Assembly (NCBI GenBank): GCA_946479855.1 | Contig: CAMLHL010000001.1 | Coordinates: forward strand, 1 to 64,000 | Direction: 5' to 3' | DNA length: 64,000 nt | Source: an uncultured Pseudomonadota bacterium | GTDB taxonomy: Bacteria; Pseudomonadota; Gammaproteobacteria; Burkholderiales; Rhodocyclaceae | Part shown: positions 1 through 9,288 of the stretch, piece by piece | Layout: each line of letters starts with the position of its first letter | How positions within the stretch are numbered: the stretch's first letter is position 1 | Notes under the pieces: model-generated | What the model saw: only the letters and a program-made list of their open reading frames with translations | Databases searched by the model: none | What the model was told of the DNA's origin: nothing | Translations under genes and position numbers: made by a program

Positions 1-820
1 GTGCCGCCTTGCCGACGAAGTCGCGGTCGGTGTTCAGCGAAACGGTCCAGGCGAGACCGGCGTCGAGCGGCGAAACGCTCTCGTCCATGTCCTGGCCGTA
101 GAGATTCATGCCGGCTTCCAGGCGCAGCGTGTCGCGGGCGCCCAGGCCACAGGGCGCGACGCCGGCCTGGTGCAGCGCATTCCAGAGGTTTTCAGCTTCG
201 CCGGCCGGCAGCATGATTTCGTAGCCATCTTCGCCGGTGTAGCCGGTGCTGGCGATGAAGTACTGGTCGACTTCGGCGGCGAAAAAAGGTTTGAGATCGG
301 CAATGGCCGCCTTGGCCTGCGGCAGCACCTGCCAGACCTTGGCACGTGCGTTCGGACCCTGCACGGCGATGATGCCCAGCGGATTGTTGCCGTCGCGGCG
401 CTGAGTAATCGTCACATCCATCTTCCATTCGGCGACCTTGGCCTGCATCCAGGCCAGGTCCTTCAGGGCGGTGCCGGCATTGATCACGATGCGGAAACGG
501 GTGTCGGTCAGGAAATAAATGATCAGGTCGTCGATGACGTGGCCTTGGTCATTGAGCATGGCCGAGTAGAGCGCCTTGCCGGATACCTGCAGCTTGGCGA
601 CATCGTTGGCGACCAGGCGGGAGAGGAAGGCGCGGCAATCGGCACCGACGACATCGACCGGGCACATGTGCGAGACGTCGAACATGCCGCAATTCTGGCG
701 TACCGCGTGGTGTTCCTCGATCTGCGAGCCGTAGTTGACCGGCATGTCCCAACCGCCGAAATCGACCATCCGGGCATTGAATGCGCGATGGGCAGAATTT
801 AAAACCGTTTTCTTCAGCAT
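1..820 (-). CDS. gcvT: Aminomethyltransferase (glycine cleavage T protein), C-terminus cut by window edge
   Basis: Transfers the aminomethyl carbon of glycine from lipoyl-GcvH to tetrahydrofolate in the glycine cleavage complex. Reading the minus strand from ATG at 820 gives an open frame to the window edge, beginning [20 protein letters not shown]. It carries the family hallmarks GGWDMPVNY and GMFDVSHM near the N-terminus and [16 protein letters not shown] further on. A Shine-Dalgarno-like AAAGGA lies about 5 nt before the ATG. About 273 residues are visible of the usual 360-370, so the C-terminal part lies outside. The gene sits behind a glycine riboswitch, which independently supports the assignment. 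Confidence 0.96.
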   Translation of the reverse strand, partial: MLKKTVLNSAHRAFNARMVDFGGWDMPVNYGSQIEEHHAVRQNCGMFDVSHMCPVDVVGADCRAFLSRLVANDVAKLQVSGKALYSAMLNDQGHVIDDLIIYFLTDTRFRIVINAGTALKDLAWMQAKVAEWKMDVTITQRRDGNNPLGIIAVQGPNARAKVWQVLPQAKAAIADLKPFFAAEVDQYFIASTGYTGEDGYEIMLPAGEAENLWNALHQAGVAPCGLGARDTLRLEAGMNLYGQDMDESVSPLDAGLAWTVSLNTDRDFVGKAA

Positions 821-868
821 ATCAATCCTTTACAAACGTTGTTTAACGTCAGTTCTAGAAACGGAAAA

Positions 869-905
869 GGGGTGAAACGAAAGAACGAATCTTGCGTTTC
901 ACCCC
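869..905 (-). terminator. Terminator-like hairpin between glycine riboswitch and gcvT
   Basis: GGGGTGAAACG (869-879) and CGTTTCACCCC (895-905) form a perfect 11-bp stem with a 15-nt loop. On the minus strand it is followed by TTTTCC. It lies directly after the second glycine aptamer and about 50 nt before the gcvT start, where the expression platform should be. It may be an intrinsic terminator prevented from forming, or favoured, by glycine binding. The direction of control cannot be read from sequence alone. Confidence 0.7.
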
Positions 906-1078
906 TCTGTCCTCGATACCTGAGAGATTTGCCCCATCGGTGGGCGCTGTTGACGCCGCTCTCCAGAGTTGCGAAGCATGGAATGCCATGCTTCGGTCCC
1001 GCGGTCCTTTTGCCTGAGCGTTTTCGGGTGAAATTGCGCCTTCGGCGGCAGACGGGTCTGCGCTCTCCCACGGAACGG
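906..1078 (-). promoter_or_regulatory. Tandem glycine riboswitch controlling gcvT
   Basis: On the minus strand two consecutive aptamer-like units can be read. The first contains GGGAGAG, then GCCGCCGAAGG, then CGCTCAGGCAAAAGGACCG. The second contains CTGGAGAG, then CACCGATGGGGCAAA, then TCTCAGGTATCGAGGACAGAG. These are the conserved blocks of type I/II glycine aptamers, which often occur as a cooperative pair upstream of glycine cleavage genes. The element begins at the predicted transcription start and ends at a strong hairpin before gcvT. Confidence 0.93.
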
Positions 1079-1083
1079 GAAGC

Positions 1084-1112
1084 ACTATAACGGGATGGGC
1101 CAGTCTAATCAA
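1084..1112 (-). promoter_or_regulatory. Sigma-70 promoter for the riboswitch-gcvT transcript
   Basis: On the minus strand TTGATT (1112-1107) is separated by 17 nt from TATAGT (1089-1084), a good sigma-70 match. It predicts initiation near 1077, exactly where the first glycine aptamer begins. Confidence 0.7.
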
Positions 1113-1188
1113 CCTGTTGCACCGCACAAGAAGCCGGTCCAAGGCTCCCTTCGTGCTAAACTCTTCGTTTGCCTTCAACTGCTTGCCC

Positions 1189-2028
1189 GTGACTCCTGCC
1201 AATTTCGATTTCCACTGTCATTCCATCGTTTCCGACGGCCTGTTGTCGCCGCAGGTCGTGGCCCGGCGTGCCGCCGAGAACGGCGTCGATCTCTGGGCGC
1301 TGACCGATCACGATGACATCGGCGGGTTGGTCGATGCACGGGGTGCGGCGGAAGAAGCCGGCATGGATTTCGTTACGGGTGTCGAAATCTCCATCGAGTG
1401 GCAGGGTATTCCCATTCATATCGTCGGGCTCGGTTTTGATGCAACCGATGCGGCGCTGACCAACGGTCTCGACGAATTGCGCCAGGGGCGCGTCGAACGC
1501 GCCAAGCGGATGGGCGACGCCTTGGCTGCCATAGGGATTCCGGGGGTTTACGAAGGCGCCTTGTGCTTCGTGACCAATCCAGGCTTGATTTCGCGGGCCC
1601 ATTTTGCCCGCTACCTGGTTTCGATTGGCATTGCCCGTGACGTGCCGGGGGTCTTCCAGCATTATCTGGCGCAGGGCAAGCCCGGCTACGTCGATCATCG
1701 CTGGGCGACGCTGGAAGAAGCGGTCGGCTGGATCAACGGCGCCGGCGGCGCGGCGGTGGTCGCCCACCCCGGCCGCTACAAGATGTCCGGTGCCCAGATG
1801 CGCAGCTTCCTCGACGATTTCAAGGAGGTCGGCGGGCGCGCCATCGAGGTGACCTGCGGCAGCCATTCGCCGGATCACGTCATGCATTTTGCCCGGCTGG
1901 CCCGGCACTACGAATTTCACGCCTCGCGCGGTTCCGATTTCCACGGGCCGGAAGAGAGTTACGTCGATCTCGGCAAGCTGCCGCAACTGCCGGAAGACCT
2001 GAAGCCGGTCTGGCGTCTGGTGGTCTGA
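1189..2028 (+). CDS. PHP-domain metal-dependent phosphoesterase (RNase AM/TrpH type)
   Basis: The protein begins with the PHP metal-binding motif FDFHCHSIVSDG, followed by WALTDHDDIGG, GVEISIEW, VAHPGRY and ASRGSDFHGP, the expected order of His/Asp ligands. The family hydrolyses nucleotide phosphates; E. coli YciV/RnaAM is a 5'-3' exonuclease acting on 3',5'-bisphosphates and 5'-ends of rRNA. GTG at 1189 is chosen because the conserved domain starts within ten residues of it. The frame stays open further upstream (to 1117), so a longer form is possible. The stop is 2 nt before the next gene, implying co-transcription. Confidence 0.88.
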   Translation: MTPANFDFHCHSIVSDGLLSPQVVARRAAENGVDLWALTDHDDIGGLVDARGAAEEAGMDFVTGVEISIEWQGIPIHIVGLGFDATDAALTNGLDELRQGRVERAKRMGDALAAIGIPGVYEGALCFVTNPGLISRAHFARYLVSIGIARDVPGVFQHYLAQGKPGYVDHRWATLEEAVGWINGAGGAAVVAHPGRYKMSGAQMRSFLDDFKEVGGRAIEVTCGSHSPDHVMHFARLARHYEFHASRGSDFHGPEESYVDLGKLPQLPEDLKPVWRLVV

Positions 2029-2030
2029 GC

Positions 2031-2657
2031 ATGGCACGTGTCGTCAATATCCATCCCGAGTCGCCGCAGCCGCGCCTGCTGGTCCAGGCGGCCGAATTCA
2101 TTCGCAACGGCGCGGTCGTCGCACTGCCGACAGATTCCTGCTATGCCTTGGGCTGTCATCTCGGCGACCGGGAGGCGCTGGATCGCATCCGTCAGATTCG
2201 CCAGATGGATGATCGCCACCACCTGACGCTGATGGTTCGCGACCTTTCGGAAATCGCCCACTTCGCCCGCGTGGATAACGCCCAGTACCGACTGCTCAAG
2301 GCGACGACGCCGGGTAGCTATACCTTCATTCTCGAAGGCACCAAGGAATTGCCGCGCCGCGTCATGCATCCCAAGCGCAAGACTATCGGCCTGCGCATTC
2401 CCGATCACCCGGTGGCGCTGGCTCTGCTCGAAGAGCTCAACGAGCCGCTGTTGACCACGACCCTGCAGTTGCCGGGTGACGAATTTCCGCTGACCGAAGG
2501 CTGGGAAATCCAGGATCGGCTTGACGATCATCTGGAGTTGATTCTCGACGGCGGCCCGTGCGGCACCGAGCCGACGACAGTCATCGACCTGACTGGCTCG
2601 GCACCGGAGCTGGTCCGCGCCGGCCGCGGTTCTCTCGATCCGTTCGGACTGGGTTAA
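2031..2657 (+). CDS. YciO/YrdC/Sua5-family threonylcarbamoyl-AMP synthase-like protein
   Basis: 208 residues of the YrdC fold. Visible motifs are GAVVALPTDSCYALGC near residue 27, IRQIRQMDDRHHLTLMV around 60, PGSYTFILEGT around 93 and KRKTIGLRIPDHPV around 117. The family makes L-threonylcarbamoyladenylate for t6A37 of tRNA (TsaC), while the YciO branch has a related, less certain role. The KR..IG.R..DH block and the short length fit the YciO side. It lies between a PHP phosphoesterase and a site-2 protease, a common order in betaproteobacteria. Confidence 0.88.
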   Translation: MARVVNIHPESPQPRLLVQAAEFIRNGAVVALPTDSCYALGCHLGDREALDRIRQIRQMDDRHHLTLMVRDLSEIAHFARVDNAQYRLLKATTPGSYTFILEGTKELPRRVMHPKRKTIGLRIPDHPVALALLEELNEPLLTTTLQLPGDEFPLTEGWEIQDRLDDHLELILDGGPCGTEPTTVIDLTGSAPELVRAGRGSLDPFGLG

Positions 2658-2664
2658 GGAACGC

Positions 2665-3318
2665 ATGCTCGAGAGCCTGATCCAGACCCTGGCTATATCC
2701 GCCCTGCCGGTGATCTTCGCGATTACCCTGCACGAAGCGGCGCATGGCTACGCCGCCCGTTATTTCGGCGATCCGACCGCCTGGCTGGCCGGGCGGATCA
2801 GCCTCAATCCGCTGCGCCATGTCGATCTGGTCGGCACCATCATCATCCCGATCGCCATCCTGATTTTTTCGGGCGGCACCTTCCTGTTTGGTTACGCCAA
2901 GCCGGTGCCGGTCGATTTCGGGCGCCTGCGCAATCCCAAGCAGGACATGTTCTGGGTTGCTGCGGCAGGCCCGGGGGCCAACCTGTTCATGGCTTTCTGC
3001 TGGGCCTTCCTGCTCAAGTTGTCCTGGTGGTTGCCGGGCAGCGAATACACCTTGCCACTCGCCGAGATGAGCAAGATCGGCATCATGGTCAATTGTGTGC
3101 TTATGGTGCTCAACCTGCTGCCCCTGCCACCGCTCGACGGCGGCCGCATCGCCGTCAGCCTGTTGCCGCACGCGCTGGCCTGGAAGTTCGCCCAGCTCGA
3201 ACGCTGGGGTTTCCCGATTTTGCTGCTCCTCTTGTTCACCGGTATCCTCGGCGCGGTCATGAACCCGCTGGTCATGTTGTCGGCGCGGGCTATCGAAGCT
3301 ATTTTTGGTCTCTACTAA
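2665..3318 (+). CDS. Site-2 protease family (M50) membrane metalloprotease
   Basis: 217 residues with several hydrophobic segments. The zinc motif HEAAH is at residues 23-27, inside the first membrane segment, and the second ligand motif NLLPLPPLDGG starts near residue 150 with Asp158. This is the minimal SpoIVFB/rhomboid-sized M50 layout without PDZ or CBS domains. Its substrate is unknown. AAGGAACGC precedes the ATG as a ribosome site. Confidence 0.9.
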   Translation: MLESLIQTLAISALPVIFAITLHEAAHGYAARYFGDPTAWLAGRISLNPLRHVDLVGTIIIPIAILIFSGGTFLFGYAKPVPVDFGRLRNPKQDMFWVAAAGPGANLFMAFCWAFLLKLSWWLPGSEYTLPLAEMSKIGIMVNCVLMVLNLLPLPPLDGGRIAVSLLPHALAWKFAQLERWGFPILLLLLFTGILGAVMNPLVMLSARAIEAIFGLY

Positions 3319-3327
3319 ATAATAAAT

Positions 3328-4530
3328 ATGTACGCAGAACGTGTTCTCTCCGGCATGCGCCCGACCGGGTCGCTGCATCTTGGCCATTACCACGGCGTCC
3401 TCAAGAACTGGGTCAATCTTCAGCACGAATATCCGTGCCTGTTCTTCGTCGCCGACTGGCATGCGCTGACTACGCAATACGACAGCCCGCAGGGCATCGA
3501 GAAGGCTTCGATGGACATGCTGATCGACTGGCTGGCGGCCGGCGTCGATCCCAACCAGGCAACGCTGTTCATCCAGTCCAAGGTGCCCGAGCACGCCGAA
3601 CTGCACCTGCTGTTGTCGATGATGACGCCGCTTGGCTGGCTGGAGCGCGTGCCGACCTACAAGGACCAGCAGGAGAAGCTGGCCAACAAGGATCTGTCGA
3701 CTTACGGCTTCCTCGGCTACCCGCTGCTGATGAGCGCCGACATCCTGATCTACCGCGCCGACAAGGTGCCGGTCGGCGAGGACCAGATTCCGCACGTCGA
3801 ATTCACCCGCGAACTGGCCCGCCGTTTCAACCATATGTACGGCCGCGAACCGGGCTTCGAGGACAAGGCGCGCGAAGCCGTCAAGAAGCTGGGCAGCAAG
3901 AAGGCGCGTCTTTACGAAGAGATGCGTACCCGCTTCCAGCAGAATGGCGACCGCGACGCGGTCGAGCAGGCCAAGGCCGTGCTCGATGAAGTGCAGCACC
4001 TGTCGATGGCCGACCGCGAACGCCTGTTCGGTTACCTTGAAGGGACCGGCAAGATGATCCTGGTTGAACCGGGTTACCTGTTGACCGAGGCGTCCAAGAT
4101 GCCGGGGCTGGATGGCCAGAAGATGTCCAAGTCCTACAACAACACGATCACCTTGCGCGAGTCGGAAGAGTCGGTGGCCAAGAAAATCAAGAGCATGCCA
4201 ACCGATCCGGCCCGCGTCCGGCGTACCGATCCGGGCGATCCGGCCAAGTGCCCGGTCTGGCAACTGCATCTGGTTTACTCGGACGACAGCTGCAAGGAAT
4301 GGGTGCAGCAGGGTTGCAAGACGGCTGGTATCGGCTGCATCGAATGCAAGCAGCCGGTCATCGACGGCATCCTCAAGGAACAGGCGCCGATGCGCGAACG
4401 GGCGCAGGTCTATCTGGACGATCCGACGCTGGTCAAGAACATCGTCGCCGACGGCTGCGAGAAGGCCCGCGAATACGCCCGCGAGACGATGCGCGACGTG
4501 CGCGAGGCGATGGGGCTGGAATACCACTGA
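3328..4530 (+). CDS. trpS: Tryptophanyl-tRNA synthetase
   Basis: Class I synthetase charging tRNA-Trp. The HIGH-equivalent motif HLGH lies at residues 17-20 (GSLHLGHYHG) and KMSKS at residues 265-269. At 400 residues it is longer than the roughly 334-residue E. coli enzyme. The extra length includes a charged insertion around residues 175-230, as in other betaproteobacterial long-form TrpS proteins. A CECKQ-type cysteine cluster (GCKTAGIGCIECKQP) is present near residue 330. Its TGA shares an A with the next ATG. Confidence 0.96.
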   Translation: MYAERVLSGMRPTGSLHLGHYHGVLKNWVNLQHEYPCLFFVADWHALTTQYDSPQGIEKASMDMLIDWLAAGVDPNQATLFIQSKVPEHAELHLLLSMMTPLGWLERVPTYKDQQEKLANKDLSTYGFLGYPLLMSADILIYRADKVPVGEDQIPHVEFTRELARRFNHMYGREPGFEDKAREAVKKLGSKKARLYEEMRTRFQQNGDRDAVEQAKAVLDEVQHLSMADRERLFGYLEGTGKMILVEPGYLLTEASKMPGLDGQKMSKSYNNTITLRESEESVAKKIKSMPTDPARVRRTDPGDPAKCPVWQLHLVYSDDSCKEWVQQGCKTAGIGCIECKQPVIDGILKEQAPMRERAQVYLDDPTLVKNIVADGCEKAREYARETMRDVREAMGLEYH

Positions 4531-4820
4531 TGTTCGGTTACGACTGGGAAACGCTGATCTGGATCGGCATCGGCTTTGGCGGCCAGGCGCTGTTCATGAT
4601 GCGTTTCGTCATCCAGTGGTGGAGCAGTGAAAAGGCCAAGCGGGTCGTGATCCCGGTTGCCTTTTGGTATTTCAGCCTGGCGGGCAGCCTGGTGCTGGTG
4701 ATCTATGCCATTCACCGCCGGGATCCCGTCTTCATTTTCGGCCAGGCGTTGCCGGTGGTGATCTACCTGCGCAACCTGCACCTGCATTACAAGGGCAAGG
4801 GCCGCGCTGCGGCTTCCTGA
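4530..4820 (+). CDS. Lipid-A-disaccharide synthase N-terminal-domain-like small membrane protein
   Basis: 96 residues with three hydrophobic helices. It resembles the LAB_N domain, a stand-alone module also found fused to glycosyltransferases. Visible landmarks are GGQALFMMRFVIQW, FWYFSLAGS and YAIHRRDPVFIFGQ. Its ATG (4530-4532) overlaps the trpS stop by one base, so it is translationally coupled. Its function is not established; a role in lipid or glycan transport at the inner membrane is inferred from the family. Confidence 0.85.
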   Translation: MFGYDWETLIWIGIGFGGQALFMMRFVIQWWSSEKAKRVVIPVAFWYFSLAGSLVLVIYAIHRRDPVFIFGQALPVVIYLRNLHLHYKGKGRAAAS

Positions 4821-4821
4821 G

Positions 4822-5700
4822 ATGAACGCTACGACCATGGAAGCAGAGGCTGGCCCTACGGTCGACGCCCAGGAAATGGCAAAAACGGCGGCGCTATTCG
4901 AGCCCGTTGCCCGCATCTACGGCGAGCCGATGGAGCAGATGCCGCTCGACCTGTACATCCCGCCGGATGCGCTGGCCATCATGCTCGACGCCTTCGAGGG
5001 GCCGCTCGACCTCCTGCTCTACATGATTCGCCGGGCCAATATCAATATCCTCGATATCCCGATGGCGCCGCTGACCCGGCAATATCTCGATTACGTCGAG
5101 GCGATGCGCTCCAGCAATCTGGAGCTGGCCGCCGATTACCTGGTGATGGCCGCCGTGCTGATCGAAATCAAGTCGCGCATGCTATTGCCGCGGCCGAAGC
5201 AGGGTGAGGGCGACGAGGCCGAGGATCCGCGCGCCGAGCTGGTCCGCCGCTTGATGGAATACGAGCAGATGAAGCTCGCCGGCCAGAAGCTGAACGCAAT
5301 GCCGCAGGCCGAGCGGGAGTTCTTCTGGGTCGACACCCTGGTCGAGAAATCCCTGCTGGTCCGCCAGCCGGAGGTGTCGGTCGACGACCTGAAGGAAGCC
5401 TGGATGGCGGTGGTCCGCCAGGCCGGCCTCAAGAAGCACCACAAGATCGGGCGCGAGGAGCTGTCGGTGCGCGAGCACATGGGCATCATCCTGCGCGCCT
5501 TGCAGGAGAAGGGTGGCTTTGTCCAGTTCGAAACCCTGTTCGACCCGGAAATGGGCGTGCCCGGCCTGGTTGTTCATTTCATTGCCATGCTCGAACTGGG
5601 CCGCGAAAAACTGATCGAAATCACCCAGGCCGAAGCCTTTCAACCCATTTACGTCCGAGTGCATCACGGTGGAACCGAGCCAGGTCAAGAGAGTGCTTGA
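4822..5700 (+). CDS. scpA: Segregation and condensation protein A
   Basis: Kleisin subunit of the SMC-ScpAB condensin. The N-terminal SMC-neck binding region is visible as [19 protein letters not shown] after a roughly 50-residue extension. The middle is [25 protein letters not shown], and the C-terminus is a winged-helix segment. It overlaps scpB by 32 nt, the standard coupling of these two partners. Confidence 0.95.
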   Translation: MNATTMEAEAGPTVDAQEMAKTAALFEPVARIYGEPMEQMPLDLYIPPDALAIMLDAFEGPLDLLLYMIRRANINILDIPMAPLTRQYLDYVEAMRSSNLELAADYLVMAAVLIEIKSRMLLPRPKQGEGDEAEDPRAELVRRLMEYEQMKLAGQKLNAMPQAEREFFWVDTLVEKSLLVRQPEVSVDDLKEAWMAVVRQAGLKKHHKIGREELSVREHMGIILRALQEKGGFVQFETLFDPEMGVPGLVVHFIAMLELGREKLIEITQAEAFQPIYVRVHHGGTEPGQESA

Positions 5701-6211
5701 GGCGGCGCTGCTCGCCGCGCGCGAGCCGATGACGCCCAACGAGATGAGAAAGATGTTCGACGACGAGCTGTCGACCGATACCCTGCGCAAGCTGCTCGAC
5801 CAGCTGCGCGAGGATTGGGCGGAGCGTCCGGTCGAACTGATCCAGCTCGCCTCGGGCTGGCGCTTCCGGACGCGGGCCGAATACCTGCCTTATCTCGAAC
5901 GCCTCAACCCGGAAAAACCCCCGAAATACTCGCGGGCCGTGCTCGAAACCCTGGCCATCATCGCCTACCGCCAGCCAGTAACCCGCGGCGATATCGAGGA
6001 AATCCGTGGCGTCGCCGTTAACGCCAATGTCGTCAAAACCCTAGAAGAACGCGGCTGGATCGACGTCGTCGGCCATCGCGACACGCCGGGCCGGCCGGCC
6101 CTGTTTGCCACCACCAAACAATTTCTCGATGATCTGGGACTGAGAAGCGTCAGCGAACTGCCGCCGCTCGAACAAATCAGCCAGACACTGGAGCTGAACA
6201 ATGAAAACTAA
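5669..6211 (+). CDS. scpB: Segregation and condensation protein B
   Basis: 180 residues forming the two winged-helix domains of ScpB, which dimerises and caps the ScpA kleisin. Characteristic segments are [13 protein letters not shown] at the N-terminus and [23 protein letters not shown] in the second domain. The start is GTG at 5669 inside scpA. An overlap of 11 nt with rluB continues the operon. Confidence 0.94.
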   Translation: MEPSQVKRVLEAALLAAREPMTPNEMRKMFDDELSTDTLRKLLDQLREDWAERPVELIQLASGWRFRTRAEYLPYLERLNPEKPPKYSRAVLETLAIIAYRQPVTRGDIEEIRGVAVNANVVKTLEERGWIDVVGHRDTPGRPALFATTKQFLDDLGLRSVSELPPLEQISQTLELNNEN

Positions 6212-7220
6212 ACGCACACCATTCCGCCAATCAGGGAAACCGGGCGGTCCTGAAAATCGCCCCGAAAGAGCTGTCGACCGTAGCGCTGACGCGCCGGGCG
6301 GCCGTTCCACCCGGGGTGCGCGCAGCGCCGCCCCGGAGATCAACGAAGCGCCGAAGCCGGCGCCGCGCCGGAAACCGGCGCCCAATACCGGCGGGCGAGC
6401 CAATCGCGGCCATGTGGCCCGCGACGGGCGCCCCTTGGCTGAGGCCAAACCGGAGCGCCTGCAGAAAATTCTCGCCCAGGCCGGCGTCGGTTCGCGCCGC
6501 GAAATGGAAGAGTGGATCGCCGCCGGCAAGGTCAGCGTCAATGGCGTCGTCGCCACCCTTGGTCAGTCCGTCGTGCCGACCGACAAGGTCAAGATCGGCG
6601 GCCGCCTGATCAATATCCGCTTCACCGGCAGTTCGCGCCCGCCGCGCGTCCTGATGTACCACAAGCCGGAAGGTGAAATCGTTTCGCGCGACGATCCGGA
6701 TGGTCGCCCATCGGTGTTCACGGCGTTGCCCCGCATGCGTGGCGGTCGCTGGATCAACGTCGGTCGGCTCGACTTCAATACCTCGGGCCTGCTGATTTTT
6801 ACCACCTCCGGCGAGCTGGCCAACAAGCTGATGCATCCGAGTTCGCAGCTGGTCCGCGAATATGCCGTGCGCGTCCTCGGCGAACTGACGATGGAAGCGC
6901 AGCAGCAATTGTTGCACGGCGTCGAACTGGAGGATGGCCGGGCCAATTTCGGTTCGTTGCACGATGGCGGCGGCGAGGGGGCCAATCACTGGTACCGCGT
7001 CACCATCTTCGAAGGCCGTAACCGGGAAGTGCGGCGCATGTTCGAGGCGGTTGGCTGTACGGTCAGCCGGCTGATTCGCGTTCGTTACGGCCCGTTCGTC
7101 CTGCCGCCACAATTGAAACGCGGCATGGCGCGCGAATTGACCGAGGCGGAAATCAAAATGCTGATGCGCGAACTTGAAAACATCGCGCCGCCGCAGCGAA
7201 AGGGTCCTGAGGGCACGTAA
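6201..7220 (+). CDS. rluB: 23S rRNA pseudouridine synthase B
   Basis: 339 residues. The first ~82 residues are a low-complexity Arg/Pro/Ala-rich basic extension. An S4 RNA-binding domain follows ([22 protein letters not shown]). The catalytic domain has the nucleophilic aspartate in GRLDFNTSG at D191 and the later [12 protein letters not shown] motif. RluB modifies U2605 of 23S rRNA. RluE/RluF-like alternatives are less likely because of the S4 domain and the partnership with scpAB. Confidence 0.93.
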   Translation: MKTKRTPFRQSGKPGGPENRPERAVDRSADAPGGRSTRGARSAAPEINEAPKPAPRRKPAPNTGGRANRGHVARDGRPLAEAKPERLQKILAQAGVGSRREMEEWIAAGKVSVNGVVATLGQSVVPTDKVKIGGRLINIRFTGSSRPPRVLMYHKPEGEIVSRDDPDGRPSVFTALPRMRGGRWINVGRLDFNTSGLLIFTTSGELANKLMHPSSQLVREYAVRVLGELTMEAQQQLLHGVELEDGRANFGSLHDGGGEGANHWYRVTIFEGRNREVRRMFEAVGCTVSRLIRVRYGPFVLPPQLKRGMARELTEAEIKMLMRELENIAPPQRKGPEGT

Positions 7221-7225
7221 ATCCA

Positions 7226-7254
7226 TTTACTGGCGGGAATAAACTCGTTATAAT
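7226..7254 (+). promoter_or_regulatory. Sigma-70 promoter of the rimP-nusA-infB operon
   Basis: TTTACT (7226-7231), 17 nt, then a perfect TATAAT (7249-7254), starting 6 nt after the rluB stop. Initiation near 7261 would place two tandem hairpins in the first 70 nt of the rimP transcript. Confidence 0.75.
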
Positions 7255-7270
7255 TCACGGGTTTGTTCCT

Positions 7271-7326
7271 CCCGCCATTTTGGCGGGCATCTTTTTTTCA
7301 TAAGGTGGGCGTTTCGCCCATTTTTT
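7271..7326 (+). terminator. Two tandem terminator-like hairpins in the rimP leader
   Basis: Hairpin 1 is CCCGCCA-TTT-TGGCGGG (7271-7287), followed by a seven-T run at 7292-7298. Hairpin 2 is TGGGCG-TTT-CGCCCA (7306-7320), followed by six T at 7321-7326. Both have TTT loops. They may terminate rluB transcripts. Because a good promoter lies upstream at 7226-7254, they could also act as attenuators for rimP-nusA-infB. AAGG lies at 7302-7305, just before hairpin 2. Confidence 0.75.
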
Positions 7327-7336
7327 ATTTGTGGCT

Positions 7337-7777
7337 ATGGATTTAAACACGCTGCTTGAAACGACCGTCGTTGGTCTGGGTTATGAACTCGTTGATGTCG
7401 AGCTGTCGCCGCGCGGCAGGACGATTCGCGTCTTCATCGATGCGCCCGCCAAGGAAACCGGCGTCGATGTCGAAGACTGCGCCAAGGTATCCAATCAGTT
7501 GACGCGCGTTTTCGAGGTCGAGAATGTCGATTTCGACCGTCTTGAAATTTCTTCGCCGGGTCTCGATCGGGTTGTCAAGAAGGCGGCCGATTTCGAGCGT
7601 TTCGCCGGTCAGGATATTCAGATCAAGCTGCGCATCCCGCACAACGGACGCCGCAACTTCCAGGGGGAGTTGCTTGGTCTCAAGGAGGGCAAGGTTGGCC
7701 TGCGTCTGGAAAAAGATGATGTGGAACTGGAATTTACCAATATCGAGAAGGCACGTCTGGTGCCTCGTTTCGACTGA
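7337..7777 (+). CDS. rimP: Ribosome maturation factor RimP
   Basis: About 146 residues, needed for 30S subunit maturation. The family signatures [49 protein letters not shown] and the C-terminal [15 protein letters not shown] are all present. ATG at 7337 is preferred because the domain starts there; an in-frame GTG at 7331 is possible. No ordinary Shine-Dalgarno sequence lies within 15 nt. The nearest AAGG is on the far side of a hairpin. First gene of the rimP-nusA-infB-rbfA-truB operon. Confidence 0.95.
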   Translation: MDLNTLLETTVVGLGYELVDVELSPRGRTIRVFIDAPAKETGVDVEDCAKVSNQLTRVFEVENVDFDRLEISSPGLDRVVKKAADFERFAGQDIQIKLRIPHNGRRNFQGELLGLKEGKVGLRLEKDDVELEFTNIEKARLVPRFD

Positions 7778-7798
7778 AGGACTAGGAGGTTTTAGCCC

Positions 7799-9271
7799 AT
7801 GAGCCGTGAAATTTTGCTGCTGGTCGATGCTCTGGCCCGCGAAAAGAACGTCAGCAAGGACATCGTCTTTGGTGCCCTTGAACTGGCACTCGCGTCAGCG
7901 ACCAAGAAGCGTATCCACGACGAAGCGGATGTGCGCATCTCGATCGATCGCGAGACCGGCAACTTCGAGTCCTTCCGCCGCTGGCAGGTCGTGCCGGATA
8001 GCGAGTACGTCAACGAATTCCTCGAAGTGCCGCTCTCCGAGGCGCAAAAAGACGATCCGGAAATTGAGGCCGGCGATTCTCTTGAAGAACCGCTCGAGCC
8101 GATCGATTTTGGTCGCATTGGCGCCCAGGCTGCCAAGCAGGTCATCCTGCAGAAGATCCGCGATGCCGAGCGCGAGCAGATCCTTTCCGATTTCCTGAGC
8201 CGTGGCGAGCACATCGTCTCCGGCACCATCAAGCGCATGGAGCGTGGCAACGCGATCATCGAAGCTGGCAAGATCGAAGCCCTGCTGCCGCGCGACCAGA
8301 TGATCCCCAAGGAAAACCTGCGTGTCGGCGACCGCGTTCGCGCCTATCTGCTGCGTATCGACCGCAATGCCCGCGGCCCGCAGATCATCCTGTCGCGTAC
8401 CGCTCCGGAATTTGTCATCAGGCTTTTCGACATGGAAGTGCCGGAAATTTCCGATGGTCTGATGGAGTTGAAGGCCTGTGCCCGCGATCCCGGTCTGCGC
8501 GCCAAGATTGCCGTCAAATCCAATGATCCGCGTGTTGATCCGATCGGCACCTGCGTCGGCCTGCGCGGTTCCCGCGTCACTGCCGTGCGCAATGAAATCG
8601 GTGGTGAGAACATCGACATCGTGCTGTGGTCGGCCGACCCGGCGCAATTCGTCATTGGCGCGCTGTCGCCGGCCGAGGTTTCATCCATCGTGGTCGACGA
8701 AGAAAAGCACGCCATGGACGTCGTGGTCGACGAGGACAACCTCGCTATCGCCATCGGCCGCAATGGACAGAATGTTCGTCTGGCGTCGGAGCTGACCGGT
8801 TGGACCATCAACCTGATGACTCAGGACGAGTCGGCCAAGAAGTCCGAAGCCGAGCACGCCGAGACGCGGGTTGTCTTCATGGAGAAGCTGGATATCGATG
8901 AAGAGCTCGCCGATCTGCTGATTGACGAGGGGTTCTCGACGCTGGAGGAAGTGGCCTACGTGCCGCTCGCAGAAATGCTGGAAATCGATGGCCTGGACGA
9001 GGATATCGTCAACGAGTTGCGTAATCGCGCCCGTAACATCCTGCTGACCGAAGCAATCGCCACCGAGGAAAAGCTGGAAAACGTCTCCGAAGACCTGATC
9101 GGTCTCGAAGGCATGAGCAAGGAACTGGCCGCCAAATTGGCCAGTCACGATGTCAAGACACGCGACGATCTCGCGGAATTGGCGGTTGATGAATTGACGG
9201 AAATGACCGGCATCGACGACGAGCGTGCCAAGGAACTCATTCTGAAGGCACGGGCTCACTGGTTCGAGTGA
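7799..9271 (+). CDS. nusA: Transcription termination/antitermination factor NusA
   Basis: 490 residues. An N-terminal RNA-polymerase-binding domain is followed by an S1 domain ([17 protein letters not shown]), two KH domains ([14 protein letters not shown] and [18 protein letters not shown]) and two C-terminal acidic helix-hairpin repeats, the proteobacterial layout. AGGAGG precedes the ATG. NusA binds polymerase and nascent RNA and modulates pausing and termination, possibly including at the hairpins in its own leader. Confidence 0.97.
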   Translation: MSREILLLVDALAREKNVSKDIVFGALELALASATKKRIHDEADVRISIDRETGNFESFRRWQVVPDSEYVNEFLEVPLSEAQKDDPEIEAGDSLEEPLEPIDFGRIGAQAAKQVILQKIRDAEREQILSDFLSRGEHIVSGTIKRMERGNAIIEAGKIEALLPRDQMIPKENLRVGDRVRAYLLRIDRNARGPQIILSRTAPEFVIRLFDMEVPEISDGLMELKACARDPGLRAKIAVKSNDPRVDPIGTCVGLRGSRVTAVRNEIGGENIDIVLWSADPAQFVIGALSPAEVSSIVVDEEKHAMDVVVDEDNLAIAIGRNGQNVRLASELTGWTINLMTQDESAKKSEAEHAETRVVFMEKLDIDEELADLLIDEGFSTLEEVAYVPLAEMLEIDGLDEDIVNELRNRARNILLTEAIATEEKLENVSEDLIGLEGMSKELAAKLASHDVKTRDDLAELAVDELTEMTGIDDERAKELILKARAHWFE

Positions 9272-9288
9272 GCGGGAGGTAGCAAAGT

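Noticed and set aside
2581..4527. A 648-codon open frame antisense to the site-2 protease and trpS
   Set aside because: Covers two clearly coding sense genes and shows no domain pattern of its own.
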